NCBI RefSeq assembly: GCF_040219635.1
Contig: NZ_JAVJSC010000004.1
Coordinates: 1 to 64,000 of the forward strand
Length of the DNA: 64,000 bases
Direction of reading: 5' to 3'
From: Pyruvatibacter sp.
GTDB lineage: Bacteria > Pseudomonadota > Alphaproteobacteria > CGMCC-115125
Made by a program: the position numbers and the translations under genes. The notes below the pieces were generated by a model that was given only the letters and a program-made list of their open reading frames with translations, ran no database searches and was not told where the DNA came from. This document shows, in pieces, positions 33,903 to 43,594 of this stretch (its first letter is position 1; every line of letters starts with the position of its first letter).

Positions 33903-35516
33903 TTATGTCTGACCGGCAGGCGCACCATCGCGCAGCAGCTTGTAGGTGATGGAATCCATCAGTGCCTGAAACGATGCATCCACTATATTGGGCGACACGC
34001 CGACGGTGGACCAGCGCGCACCCGCCTTGTCCACACTTTCAATCATCACGCGGGTGACGGCTTCGGTGCCGCTCGTCAGAATACGAACCTTGAAGTCGGC
34101 CAGCCGCAAATCTTCAAGCCAGCTTGAGTATTTGCCAAGGTCTTTGCGCAGCGCGTGATCCAGCGCGTTAACGGGGCCGTTGCCCTCCCCCGCGCTCATG
34201 ATGCTGACGCCATCGACGCTGACTTTGACGGTGGCTTCCGACACCGTCACGAGTTCGCCAATGGCGTTGTGGCGGCGCTCCACCAACACCCTGAACCCCT
34301 GCACGTCAAAATAATGCGGCACGTTGCCAAGCGCGCGGCGGGCCAGAAGCTCAAACGAGGCTTCGGCACCATCGTAGGCATAGCCCAGAAACTCGCGTTC
34401 CTTTACTTCGTCCACCAGCCGCTTGATGCGCGGGTCTTCTGCATCCACCTCAATGCCCGCGCTTTCAAGCTGTGCCAGCACATTGGAGCGGCCGGCCTGA
34501 TCCGACACCAGAATGCGGCGCTTGTTGCCGACAGCTTCCGGCGGCACATGCTCGTAGGTGGCCGGGTCTTTTTGCACGGCAGACACATGCAGCCCGCCTT
34601 TGTGCGCAAAGGCCGACGCGCCTACGTAAGGCTGATGCCGGTTGGGTGTGCGGTTGAGGATTTCATCCAGCAGGCGGCTTACATGGGTGAGCTGGCCAAG
34701 CTGCTCAACGGTTACGCCGGTTTCAAATCTGTCGGCGTAGGCCGGTTTGAGCAGCAGCGTTGGTAGCAGCGACACCATATTGGCATTGCCACAGCGCTCA
34801 CCCAGCCCGTTGAGCGTGCCCTGTATCTGGCGCACGCCACCGCGAATAGCCGCAAGCGTGTTGGCCACGGCATTTTCAGTGTCGTTGTGAGCGTGGATGC
34901 CAAGATTGTCGCCAGGAATGACAGCAGCAACCGCGCGGGTGATTTCCTCCACCTCGTGGGGCAGCGAGCCGCCGTTTGTGTCACACAGCACGACCCAGCG
35001 CGCGCCTGCCGACAGCGCTTCCTTCGCGCAGGCAAGGGCGTAGTCCGGGTTGGCCTTGTAGCCGTCAAAAAAATGTTCGCAGTCGATCATCGGTTCGCGG
35101 TTGTGCCGGGCAATCGCCTGCACACTGTCGCGGATCGCTTCGAGATTTTCGTCCAGCGTACACCCAAGCGCCAGCGTCACCTGGTGGTCCCAGGTTTTGG
35201 CGACGAGGCACACAGCATCGGACTCAGCATCAAACAGCGCTGCAAGACCGGGATCATTGTCAGCCGAGCGGCCCACGCGCTTGGTCATGCCGAACGCCGT
35301 CATGCGGGCTGATGTGAGGCCGCGTTTTTCGCTGAAGAACGCCGTGTCGGTCGGGTTGGCACCGGGCCAGCCGCCTTCCACATAGTCCACGCCCAGCCTG
35401 TCCAGTGTTTGTGCGATGCGAACTTTGTCCTCGACGCCGAAATCAACGCCCTGCGTTTGCGCGCCATCACGCAACGTCGTATCGAAAAGGTAGAGGCGCT
35501 CTTTTTTGGTGCTCAT
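33903..35516 (-). CDS. cimA: (R)-citramalate synthase
   Basis: 537 residues, usual length for CimA. A TIM barrel starts with YLFDTTLRDGAQTQGVDF (catalytic Arg/Asp-Gly), VEGGWPGANPTD follows, and HAHNDTENAVANTLAA is the metal-binding HxH block. The C-terminal LeuA dimer/regulatory domain contains FRVLVERRHN and ends near residue 530. It condenses pyruvate with acetyl-CoA to citramalate, feeding isoleucine by the threonine-independent route. An AGGGGACAGGAAAA site precedes the ATG. It lies 12 bp after cysS, likely in one transcript. Confidence 0.92.
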   Translation of the reverse strand: MSTKKERLYLFDTTLRDGAQTQGVDFGVEDKVRIAQTLDRLGVDYVEGGWPGANPTDTAFFSEKRGLTSARMTAFGMTKRVGRSADNDPGLAALFDAESDAVCLVAKTWDHQVTLALGCTLDENLEAIRDSVQAIARHNREPMIDCEHFFDGYKANPDYALACAKEALSAGARWVVLCDTNGGSLPHEVEEITRAVAAVIPGDNLGIHAHNDTENAVANTLAAIRGGVRQIQGTLNGLGERCGNANMVSLLPTLLLKPAYADRFETGVTVEQLGQLTHVSRLLDEILNRTPNRHQPYVGASAFAHKGGLHVSAVQKDPATYEHVPPEAVGNKRRILVSDQAGRSNVLAQLESAGIEVDAEDPRIKRLVDEVKEREFLGYAYDGAEASFELLARRALGNVPHYFDVQGFRVLVERRHNAIGELVTVSEATVKVSVDGVSIMSAGEGNGPVNALDHALRKDLGKYSSWLEDLRLADFKVRILTSGTEAVTRVMIESVDKAGARWSTVGVSPNIVDASFQALMDSITYKLLRDGAPAGQT

Positions 35517-35528
35517 TTTTCCTGTCCC

Positions 35529-36905
35529 CTACGTCGCAACCGACCAGGTGGTGCCCTGCGGGCTGTCTTTTATCTCGATACCCATTGATGCCAGTTCATC
35601 GCGGATGCGGTCTGCTTCGGCAAAGTTTTTATCCTTGCGCGCCGCATTGCGCGCCGTGATGAGCCCTTCAACCTGAGTGTCATCAATGCTGGATGATGCA
35701 GGGCGCCACGCTGCCCACTCATCCGCAGACTGACCAAACAAGCCCACAAGCTGACCGGAGGCCTTGAGCGCGCGGGCAGCCTGTGCGTCACCCTTCTGGC
35801 TGTCGCCGCACAGCTTATGCAGTGAGGCCAGCGCCTGCGGTGTATTGAGATCTTCGAGCAGGCACGCTGCGACGCTTTGCGGCACGTCATCAGCCGTTAC
35901 TTCGCCCACATCGGCAGTAGAGGCATACCAGCGATCCAGAATGGCTTTGGCCTCACGCACGCCGTCTGCCGTCCAGTTCAGCGGCTGGCGATAATGCGTC
36001 ATGAACAGATGCAGGCGCAGGGCTTCGCCCGGCCAGTCTTTCAGCAGGTCGTTTATCACCAGGAAATTGCCCAGCGACTTTGACATTTTTTCGCCGTCCA
36101 CCTGCAAAAAGCCGCCATGCATCCAGTAATTGGCCAGCGTCGCGCCATTGTGGGCGCAGGTGGATTGCGCCACTTCGTTTTCGTGGTGAGGAAAAGCCAG
36201 GTCTATGCCGCCGCCGTGAATATCAAATGTCTCACCCAGCAACGCCTCGCCCATGACGGAGCACTCAATGTGCCAGCCGGGTCGGCCATTGCCCCACGGG
36301 CTCTCCCAGCCGGGCATATCGTCGGTGCTGGGTTTCCACAGCACAAAGTCTGTGGGGTTGCGCTTGTAAGGGGCCACTTCCACGCGGGCACCGGCAATCA
36401 TGTCATCCAGCGTGCGGCCTGAAAGGCTGCCGTAGTTTGCATCAGACGACACGTCAAACAGCACATGGCCCTCAGCCTCATAGGCGTGTCCCTTGCTGAT
36501 GAGCGTTGAAATCATCCCGATCATGCCGGGAATGTAGTCTGTGGCGCGCGGCTCATGGGTAGGCGTGAGGCTGCCAAGGCCGTGCATATCGGCCTGATAG
36601 ACGGCAGCCGTCTTGTCCGTCAGTTCACGGATGTTCACGCCTTCGCGCACGGCGCGGGCCATGATCTTGTCTTCAATGTCGGTGATGTTGCGCACATAGG
36701 TCACATGGTCTGCGCCATAGACATAGCGCAGCACCCGAAACACCAGGTCAAACGTCACGCCGGTGCGACCGTTGCCGATATGGGCAAAGTCATAGACCGT
36801 GGGCCCGCACGCATACAGCCGCACATTGGCTGCATCAATGGGCTCAAACGCACGCTTTTTGCGGGCGGCTGTGTCGTAGAGTGTCAGTGTCGCGCCGGAA
36901 CGCAT
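35529..36905 (-). CDS. cysS: Cysteinyl-tRNA synthetase
   Basis: 458 residues from the ATG at 36905, with GAAGGA seven bases upstream. The class I signatures are HIGN (FAHIGNGRTG) and KMSKS (GEKMSKSLGN). The zinc Cys in YACGPTVYD and SVMGEALLGETFDIHGGG are conserved. It charges tRNA-Cys in the cytoplasm. The 309-bp region upstream holds two REP-like palindromes and the gltX end. Confidence 0.95.
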   Translation of the reverse strand: MRSGATLTLYDTAARKKRAFEPIDAANVRLYACGPTVYDFAHIGNGRTGVTFDLVFRVLRYVYGADHVTYVRNITDIEDKIMARAVREGVNIRELTDKTAAVYQADMHGLGSLTPTHEPRATDYIPGMIGMISTLISKGHAYEAEGHVLFDVSSDANYGSLSGRTLDDMIAGARVEVAPYKRNPTDFVLWKPSTDDMPGWESPWGNGRPGWHIECSVMGEALLGETFDIHGGGIDLAFPHHENEVAQSTCAHNGATLANYWMHGGFLQVDGEKMSKSLGNFLVINDLLKDWPGEALRLHLFMTHYRQPLNWTADGVREAKAILDRWYASTADVGEVTADDVPQSVAACLLEDLNTPQALASLHKLCGDSQKGDAQAARALKASGQLVGLFGQSADEWAAWRPASSSIDDTQVEGLITARNAARKDKNFAEADRIRDELASMGIEIKDSPQGTTWSVAT

Positions 36906-37127
36906 GGCGAAGTCCTTCAAGGCCTGCTGGCCCCGTGGCTTACGTCTTGTCTGATAGTCAGGAAATTGACGAACGGCCGCGAGCCAGCGTTGTGCACTAG
37001 CTAATAATGATGGTGCAAATGCACCTGATGGTGGCGGCGTTGGTCATGGCCCGGACTTTGGGGCCAGCCGATGAAAAAATCAACCCGCGAGCTGGCTTTG
37101 AGGTTTACCAACTGCACCCACGCCGTC

Positions 37128-37148
37128 ACCCCGGACCTGAGCCGGGGT
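37128..37148 (+). repeat. REP-like palindrome between cysS and gltX (copy 1)
   Basis: ACCCCGG and CCGGGGT flank ACCTGAG. It resembles the widespread alphaproteobacterial 'CCCCGGA-cctga-gCCGGGG' element. It lies in the 309-bp gap between cysS and gltX. Confidence 0.65.
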
Positions 37149-37187
37149 CCACTCGCAGCCCCATACACCGCAGCGCACGCGAGTAGG

Positions 37188-37206
37188 CTCCGGGTCTGGC
37201 CCGGAG
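37188..37206 (-). repeat. REP-like palindrome just after the gltX stop (copy 2)
   Basis: CTCCGGG and CCCGGAG flank TCTGG, nine bases after the gltX stop codon on the minus strand. With copy 1 it forms a two-element cluster 40 bp apart. It could also serve as a gltX transcript hairpin, but no T-run follows. Confidence 0.65.
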
Positions 37207-37214
37207 ATGCGGGA

Positions 37215-38546
37215 TCAGGCGGTGCGGCCTTCCAGCCGGGCCAACACCTTGTCGCGGCCAATCAGCGGCAGCAGGGCTTTGAGTTCCGGGCCGTGGTCGA
37301 GGCCCGTCAATGCCAGACGCAGGGGCATGAACAGGGCCTTGCCTTTGGCGCCTGTCTCAGCCTTCACGGCATCAGTCCAGATTTTCCATGTGGTCTCATC
37401 AAGAGGGCCGTCAGGAAGCAACCGGGCCGCCGTAGCCGCGAAAGCCGCGTCTTCGATTACAGGCGTAATCTCGCCGGACACAACCTGTGCCCAAAGACCT
37501 GCATCCGACAGCTTTTCAAGGTTGCCGCGAATGGCCAGCCACAGGGTTTCGCTCACGTCTGCGGACAAACGTCCGTGTACATGTTCAAACGCAGCGCCAT
37601 GCAGCCAATCTGCGTTGAGGCGTGCAAGTTCGGCTATATCGTAATGTGCGGGGGCGCGCCCGAACTTTGAAAACTCAAAGCCCCCCACCAGTTCATCAAG
37701 GCTTGCGGGCGCAATGTCATCGGACGTGCCCAGATGGGCCAGATAGCTGGTCAGCGCTTCGGGCTCCAGTCCGGCGGCGCGCACCTCTGCAACGCTCGCT
37801 CCGCCTTCCCGCTTCGAAAGCTTGGCACCGCCGGGTGCCACCAGCAGCGGAAAATGCGCGAAGGCGGGCGGCGATGCGCCCATCGCCTGCAACAACTCAA
37901 TCTGCGCGGCGGTGTTGGTGACATGGTCTTCGCCGCGCAGCACATGGGTTATGCCCATGTCGGCATCATCGGCGGCGGACGGCAGCATGTAAGTGAACGT
38001 GCCGTCCTCACGGATCAGCACGGGGTCGGATACCGAGCCGGTCTCGATGGATTGCGGCCCGCGCGCCAGATCGTTCCAGCTTACGGTTGTGCCTGACAGT
38101 TTGAACCGCCAGTGCGGCGTGCGACCTTCAGCGTCAAGGGCTGCGCGCTCAGCGTCGGTCAGGTCCAGCGCTGCACGGTCATAGACCGGCGGTTTGCCGC
38201 GCGCCATCTGGCGCTTGCGGCGGCGCTCCAGTTCGGCGGGGGTTTCGTAGCACGGGTACAGCAGACCCTTGTGTTTGAGCGTCTCGGCGGCAGCGGTGTA
38301 AATGGCGATACGGTCTGACTGACGAAACGTGCCATCAAATGTAAGCCCCGCCCAGGCCAGATCATCAGCGATCGCATCCGCATAGGCGCGGGTGGAGCGC
38401 GCCGTGTCGGTGTCGTCGAACCGCAAAATGATCTCGCCGCCCATCTTGCGGGCATACAGCCAGTTGAGCAGCGCCGGGCGCATGTTGCCCACATGCAGGG
38501 TGCCGGTGGGGCTGGGGGCAAACCGCGTCTTGACGCTAGCGGGCAT
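37215..38546 (-). CDS. gltX: Glutamyl-tRNA synthetase
   Basis: 443 residues from the ATG at 38546, which lies inside the last codons of nadE (11-bp overlap). The HIGH-type signature is HVGN in APSPTGTLHVGNMRPALLNW, and KLSKREGG is the KMSKS loop. This is the shorter GluRS form; many alphaproteobacteria carry two gltX genes, one with altered tRNA specificity, so charging of tRNA-Gln or tRNA-Glu cannot be fixed from sequence. Cytoplasmic. Confidence 0.93.
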   Translation of the reverse strand: MPASVKTRFAPSPTGTLHVGNMRPALLNWLYARKMGGEIILRFDDTDTARSTRAYADAIADDLAWAGLTFDGTFRQSDRIAIYTAAAETLKHKGLLYPCYETPAELERRRKRQMARGKPPVYDRAALDLTDAERAALDAEGRTPHWRFKLSGTTVSWNDLARGPQSIETGSVSDPVLIREDGTFTYMLPSAADDADMGITHVLRGEDHVTNTAAQIELLQAMGASPPAFAHFPLLVAPGGAKLSKREGGASVAEVRAAGLEPEALTSYLAHLGTSDDIAPASLDELVGGFEFSKFGRAPAHYDIAELARLNADWLHGAAFEHVHGRLSADVSETLWLAIRGNLEKLSDAGLWAQVVSGEITPVIEDAAFAATAARLLPDGPLDETTWKIWTDAVKAETGAKGKALFMPLRLALTGLDHGPELKALLPLIGRDKVLARLEGRTA

Positions 38547-40197
38547 CGCGGAACCCGTTGGTGATGGGGTAACGCCGGTCGCGGCCAAAGTTCTTGAGGC
38601 CGATCTTGACGCCCGGCGCGGACTGGCGACGCTTGTATTCGGCGATGTAGAGCAGATGCTCGATGCGCTTTACGACGGCAGGGTCATGGCCGCGCGCGAC
38701 CAGTTCGTCGGCGCTGCGCTCATGTTCAATGAGGCCCTCCAGAATATCGTCAAGTACCGGATAGGGCGGCAGCGAATCTTCGTCCTTCTGGTCCTCGCGC
38801 AATTCGGCGGACGGCGGTTTGGAAATGATCCGCTGCGGGATGACGCGGCCCTCAGGGCCACGCGCGCCTGCGGGAAAATGCTGGTTGCGCCACTCGCACA
38901 GCGCAAATACCTGCATCTTGTACAAGTCCTTGATGGGGTTGAAGCCGCCGTTCATGTCGCCATACAGGGTCGCGTAGCCGACCGACATTTCAGACTTGTT
39001 GCCGGTGGTGACCACCATGTCGCCGAACTTGTTTGACAGCGCCATGAGCAACAGACCACGGGCGCGGCTTTGGATGTTTTCTTCGGTGATGTCGGGCTTT
39101 TGACCCTCAAACAGCGGGGCAAGCGCTGTTTCAATCGCTTCCACACTGTCACCAATGGAAACAGTATCAAGGCGGGTGCCAATGAGTTTTGCGCACTCTT
39201 GCGCATCATCAAGGCTTTCCTGGCTGGTGTACTTTGACGGCAGCATCACGCAGCGCACTTTGTCCGGACCCAGAGCATCGGCCGCCATGGCCGCGCAGAT
39301 GGCGCTGTCAATGCCGCCGGACAGGCCCAGCACCACGCCGGGGAAACGGTTTTTGGTTACGTAATCGCGCAGGCCCAGCACGCAGGCCATGTAGATGGCT
39401 TCCAGCCCGTCGGGGTCCGGCGAGCGATCGCCGACGGCGCATGTCCAACCGCCGTCGTTGCGGGTCCAGTGGGTGGTCACCTGTGCGTCGGCAAAGGCTG
39501 GCATGTTGAGCGGCACCGTCACGTCGGCGTTGACCACGAAGGATGCACCGTCGAACACAAGTTCGTCCTGACCGCCCACCTGATTGACGTAGATCAGAGG
39601 CAGGCCCGTTTCACCGACGCGCGCACGCACATGGCTCATGCGCGCACCGTGCTTGGTCGCTTCGAAGGGAGAGCCGTTGGGGACGATCAGCAGTTCAGCG
39701 CCCTGCGCTGCAAGGCCTGCCACCACGTGTTCGTGCCAGATGTCCTCACATACCGGCACGCCCAGCGACACGCCCCTGAACATGATCGGTTTGGGGTCGG
39801 GACCGGAGGCGAACACGCGCATTTCGTCGAACACGCCATAATTCGGCAACATCTGCTTGTGGCGGATTTCCGCGACCTTGCCGCCGTCCAGCAGCGCCAC
39901 CGAGTTGTAGAGCAAGCCGCCTTCACTCAATGGCACGCCGATAAGCACAGCGGGGCCGCCGTCGCTGGTGTCGGCGGCAAATGCGTCCAGTACCTCGCGC
40001 GCGGCCTTCTGGAAGGCAGGTTTAAGCACCAGGTCTTCGGGCGGGTAGCCGGACACATAGAGTTCCGTGAACACGATCAGGTCTGCGCCATCGCGTGCTG
40101 CGGCTGCGCGGGCGTCACGGGCGCGGGCAATATTGCCTTCCACATGGCCGACAATCGGGTTGAGCTGCGCGAGGCTGATTTTGAGACGATCCGTCAT
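38536..40197 (-). CDS. nadE: Glutamine-hydrolysing NAD+ synthetase
   Basis: 553 residues from the ATG at 40197. The N-terminal nitrilase-type glutaminase has the Glu-Lys-Cys triad in VFTELYVSGYPPEDL, IRHKQMLPNYGVF and VPVCEDIW. The C-terminal synthetase has the PP-loop LGLSGGIDSAICAAMA and GNKSEMSVGYATLYGD. It makes NAD+ from nicotinate adenine dinucleotide. Overlap with gltX by 11 bp suggests coupling. A Gfo/Idh gene lies 52 bp upstream. Confidence 0.95.
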   Translation of the reverse strand: MTDRLKISLAQLNPIVGHVEGNIARARDARAAAARDGADLIVFTELYVSGYPPEDLVLKPAFQKAAREVLDAFAADTSDGGPAVLIGVPLSEGGLLYNSVALLDGGKVAEIRHKQMLPNYGVFDEMRVFASGPDPKPIMFRGVSLGVPVCEDIWHEHVVAGLAAQGAELLIVPNGSPFEATKHGARMSHVRARVGETGLPLIYVNQVGGQDELVFDGASFVVNADVTVPLNMPAFADAQVTTHWTRNDGGWTCAVGDRSPDPDGLEAIYMACVLGLRDYVTKNRFPGVVLGLSGGIDSAICAAMAADALGPDKVRCVMLPSKYTSQESLDDAQECAKLIGTRLDTVSIGDSVEAIETALAPLFEGQKPDITEENIQSRARGLLLMALSNKFGDMVVTTGNKSEMSVGYATLYGDMNGGFNPIKDLYKMQVFALCEWRNQHFPAGARGPEGRVIPQRIISKPPSAELREDQKDEDSLPPYPVLDDILEGLIEHERSADELVARGHDPAVVKRIEHLLYIAEYKRRQSAPGVKIGLKNFGRDRRYPITNGFRDAR

Positions 40198-40249
40198 GGC
40201 AAGAGACCTAGCGCTGTGCCGTTGATTTGCCAAGCATTACCCCGCTGCC

Positions 40250-41260
40250 TCACACCCGATCTTCGCGGGTCAGCGGGCGATCTTCGCGGGTCAGCGGGCC
40301 GACGGCGGCCTCAATGGCCAACGCCGTGGCCAGTGCACGGCGGGCGTCCTCGCCGGATACGCGTGGCCGCGCGCCGGTGGCAACCGCATTGACGAAGCCA
40401 CCGATTTCTTCGGCCAGCGGATCCTGCGCCACCAGTTCGTCGATCACCGGCAGGCCGTCAACCTCTTCAGGGTCCATGACACGGCGAACACCGTCGGCGT
40501 TCTTCTCGGTCAGCTCGAATTGCCGGTTGGCAAAATCAATCATGATCTCGCGGTCATCACAAATGATGCGCACGGAGCGTTCCAGCTTGTCACCAACGCG
40601 ACTGGCAAACACGCGCACGGTGCGGCCATCCTTTGTGGTGACGACGGCGTCTACTTCGTCCGCAAGGTCGCCATGCACGGCACGGCCTGTGGCCTCAACC
40701 GTTTGTGGCTGATAGCGCAAAATCTGGTGTGAAATATCAATGTCGTGGATCATCAGATCGAGGATCGCGCTCACATCCACATTGCGGCCGGTAAACGGCC
40801 CTGCCCTGCGGCAGATAATTTCGCATGGGTCTGACACGAGCGTGGGCAGGTCAAACCGCGAAAACACATAGCGCTCCTGATGGCCCACCTGAATGACCGC
40901 ACGCTTGTCGCGCGCCAGCTTTATCAGCGTGTCGGCATCTTCAAGCGTGGTCGCAATCGGCTTTTCAATGAGCACATGAATGCCCTGCTCCAAAAACAGT
41001 TTTGCGAGTTCAAAGTGCCGGGTTGCGGGGGCAACGATGGACACCGCGTCCACCTGCCCGAAAAAATCTTCCGGCGCACTCATCACCGCGCAGGAGAACT
41101 CATCCGCTACGTGTTTGGCGCGCTCAGGGTTCAGGTCGTAAACACCCGCCAGATCAGAGCCGGGCACGGTTGCGTATTTGCTTACATGCAGACGGCCAAA
41201 ATAGCCCGCACCGATAACACCAGTGCGCACGCGGGACAGTTTGGGGCGGGTATAAGCCAT
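40250..41260 (-). CDS. Gfo/Idh/MocA-family oxidoreductase
   Basis: 336 residues. An N-terminal NAD(P) Rossmann domain (GVIGAGYFGRLHVSKY near 15, then GVYDLNPERAK) is followed by VLIEKPIATT (EKP motif) near 93 and the GHQERYVFSRF/HDIDISHQI blocks of the substrate domain. Similar proteins include UDP-GlcNAc 3-dehydrogenases, but specificity is not certain. The last residues duplicate PLTREDR because of a 21-bp tandem repeat just before the stop. The gene precedes nadE on the same strand. Confidence 0.85.
   Translation of the reverse strand: MAYTRPKLSRVRTGVIGAGYFGRLHVSKYATVPGSDLAGVYDLNPERAKHVADEFSCAVMSAPEDFFGQVDAVSIVAPATRHFELAKLFLEQGIHVLIEKPIATTLEDADTLIKLARDKRAVIQVGHQERYVFSRFDLPTLVSDPCEIICRRAGPFTGRNVDVSAILDLMIHDIDISHQILRYQPQTVEATGRAVHGDLADEVDAVVTTKDGRTVRVFASRVGDKLERSVRIICDDREIMIDFANRQFELTEKNADGVRRVMDPEEVDGLPVIDELVAQDPLAEEIGGFVNAVATGARPRVSGEDARRALATALAIEAAVGPLTREDRPLTREDRV
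40257..40298 (-). repeat. Tandem 21-bp direct repeat at the 3' end of the Gfo/Idh gene
   Basis: Two adjacent identical 21-bp copies (40257-40277, 40278-40298) encode the repeated heptapeptide PLTREDR. They look like a recent slippage duplication that lengthened the C-terminus. Confidence 0.9.
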
Positions 41261-41441
41261 AAAGCGGGATCAAAGCTCCGGATCAAAACGGAAGGCAGCA
41301 GACGTGCCAGAATGCGCGCGAAGCTAGGCGATATGGGCGCAAAGGCCAAGCACTGCCTTGGGTATCGCAGGCGGTTGCCATCTCCCGCCCTGCCCGTGCT
41401 AGCTTGCCCGCTCACACGCATTCCCGATCCGGAGACCGACA

Positions 41442-42458
41442 ATGCCCGCAGACCAGATGCGCGAAATCACTCTTGCCAAAACGCCTGAGGGCAAACTCGA
41501 TGTCGCAGACTTTGCGCCGCGCACGGTGCCGGTGCCGACACCGGGCGACGGCGAGGTGCTGATACGCGTGCTGTATATTTCGATTGATGCGGCCAACCGC
41601 GCCTGGATGCAGGGCCGCACCTATCGTGAGCAGGTGCTGCCGGGCACCAGGATGGCCGGTGGAGCGATTGGTGAAGTCGTTGCGTCCAACGATCCAGCTT
41701 TCGCCGTCGGCGACATTGTGGAAGCGGACACTGGCTGGTGTGAGTACGCGGCACTGCCCGGAAAGCTGCTTGAGAAACGCACGCCGCGCGGGCCGCTGAC
41801 GCATCTGCTGTCGATCCTCGGCATCACCGGCAAGACAGCGTATTTCGGCCTGCTGCACATCGGCAAGCCCAAGGCGGGTGAAACCGTGGTGGTGTCGGCG
41901 GCGGCGGGCGCTGTGGGGTCTGTTGTCGGGCAATTGGCCAAGGCGGCAGGGGCGCGGGTGGTGGGCATTGCAGGCTCGGCCGACAAATGCGCATGGCTGG
42001 TCAATGACCTTGGCTTTGATGCCGCCATCAACTACCGCGACGAAAATGTGATGAAAGCCGTCAAGCGCGAGGCGCCTGACGGAGTGGATGTGTTTTTCGA
42101 CAATGTCGGCGGTGACGTTTTTGAAGGCGTGCTGTTTCGCATGAACACACACGGTCGCATCGTGTGTTGCGGCGCTGTTTCGCAGTATGACACGGATACG
42201 CCCAGCCACGGGCCGCGCGGCGTGCCGGGGCTGATTGTCACCAAACGCCTGAAAGTTGAAGGCTTTATTGTGATGGACTTTTTCGACCAGTCGCCGCAGG
42301 CCGAGGCCGAACTGGCCGGTATGGTCGCGCAAGGCAAAATCAAGGTGGCTGAGGACATTACCGAAGGTATCGAAAGCGCGCCCGCAGCACTCGTGGGCCT
42401 TTTGAACGGCGACAATGTGGGCAAGCGCATGGTGCACGTTGCTGACCGCACAAACTGA
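41442..42458 (+). CDS. NADP-dependent MDR-family oxidoreductase (CurA/prostaglandin reductase-like)
   Basis: 338 residues after GGAGACCGAC. Medium-chain reductase without zinc: VLYISIDAANRAWMQGR, GITGKTAYFGLLHIG, VVSAAAGAVGSVVGQLAK (NADP loop) and FFDNVGGDVFEGVL. These match the group that reduces alkenal/enone double bonds. It is followed 82 bp later by a paralogue. A duplicated pair suggests different substrates. Cytoplasmic. Confidence 0.88.
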   Translation: MPADQMREITLAKTPEGKLDVADFAPRTVPVPTPGDGEVLIRVLYISIDAANRAWMQGRTYREQVLPGTRMAGGAIGEVVASNDPAFAVGDIVEADTGWCEYAALPGKLLEKRTPRGPLTHLLSILGITGKTAYFGLLHIGKPKAGETVVVSAAAGAVGSVVGQLAKAAGARVVGIAGSADKCAWLVNDLGFDAAINYRDENVMKAVKREAPDGVDVFFDNVGGDVFEGVLFRMNTHGRIVCCGAVSQYDTDTPSHGPRGVPGLIVTKRLKVEGFIVMDFFDQSPQAEAELAGMVAQGKIKVAEDITEGIESAPAALVGLLNGDNVGKRMVHVADRTN

Positions 42459-42540
42459 GCTACGGGGCTGACGCCGCCAAAGCAATTCCGTAAACGGATG
42501 AACAGCTAAAACAACTCAAAAGCAACCAAGGGAGACGAAT

Positions 42541-43566
42541 ATGTCTAATGTCGTATCGAAGGAAATCCGCCTGGCGAGGCGCCCGGTGGGGATGCCGAAA
42601 CTCGAGGATTTTGAAGTCGGCGAAGCACAGATTGCAGCGCCCGGCGACGGCGAAGTGCTGGTGCGCAACATATGGATGTCCGTGGATCCTTATATGCGCG
42701 GCCGGATGTATGACCGCGAAAGCTACGTGCCGCCGTTCCAGATCGGCAAGCCGCTTGAAGGCGGTGCCATCGGTCAGGTGATTGCTTCCAACTCCGACAA
42801 GGTAGCCGTGGGCGACTATGTACAGTCAATGCTGGGCTGGCGGGAGTATTTTGTAGCAGGCGGCGACACCGTGCAGAAGGTGGACGCAAAAGCTGCGCCC
42901 ATTCAGGCGTATCTGGGCACGCTGGGGATGCCGGGCATGACCGCTTATGCGGGGCTGCTGCGGGTTGGTGAACTCAAGGATGGCGAGACGGTTTTCGTCT
43001 CTGCCGCATCGGGTGCGGTGGGGTCCATCGTTTGTCAGATAGCCAAGGCCAAAGGCTGCTTCGTGGTGGGCACGGCTGGCTCTGACGACAAGTGCAAATG
43101 GCTGGAAGAGACCGCTGGCATCGACAAGGCCATCAACTACAAAACCTGTGGCGACCTGACGGAAGCTGTGCGCAAGGCAGCACCCAAGGGGGTTGACGTG
43201 TATTTTGAAAATGTCGGTGGCGAGCACCTGACGGCCGCCCTTGAAAACATGCGTCCCATGGGTCGGCTGGCCATGTGCGGCATGATTTCCCAGTACAACG
43301 ACACCGAGCCTGCACCGGGGCCAAGCAACCTCATTTACATGGTAGGCAAGAGCCTGAAGATGCAGGGCTTCATAGTGTCCAACCATTTTGATCTGCTGCC
43401 GGACTTTATCCGCGACATGTCGAAGTGGATTGGTGAGGGCAAGATCAAATGGGAAGAAACGGTGGAAGACGGTATTGAGCGTGCGCCCAACGCATTTCTC
43501 AATCTGTTTACCGGCGGCAACATGGGCAAGATGCTGGTGAAGGTCGGGCCGGACAGCGCCGTCTAG
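42541..43566 (+). CDS. Second MDR-family NADP-dependent oxidoreductase
   Basis: 341 residues after AAGGGAGACG. Same blocks as its upstream neighbour: IWMSVDPYMRGRM, GTLGMPGMTAYAGLLRVG, FVSAASGAVGSIVCQIAK and YFENVGGEHLTAAL, with SVDPYMRGRM closer to the classical CurA/YncB sequence. Both enzymes probably reduce alpha,beta-unsaturated carbonyls. A strong hairpin terminator lies just downstream. Confidence 0.88.
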   Translation: MSNVVSKEIRLARRPVGMPKLEDFEVGEAQIAAPGDGEVLVRNIWMSVDPYMRGRMYDRESYVPPFQIGKPLEGGAIGQVIASNSDKVAVGDYVQSMLGWREYFVAGGDTVQKVDAKAAPIQAYLGTLGMPGMTAYAGLLRVGELKDGETVFVSAASGAVGSIVCQIAKAKGCFVVGTAGSDDKCKWLEETAGIDKAINYKTCGDLTEAVRKAAPKGVDVYFENVGGEHLTAALENMRPMGRLAMCGMISQYNDTEPAPGPSNLIYMVGKSLKMQGFIVSNHFDLLPDFIRDMSKWIGEGKIKWEETVEDGIERAPNAFLNLFTGGNMGKMLVKVGPDSAV

Positions 43567-43594
43567 GGTCGCCAGCTTTTCATGACGTTACAAG

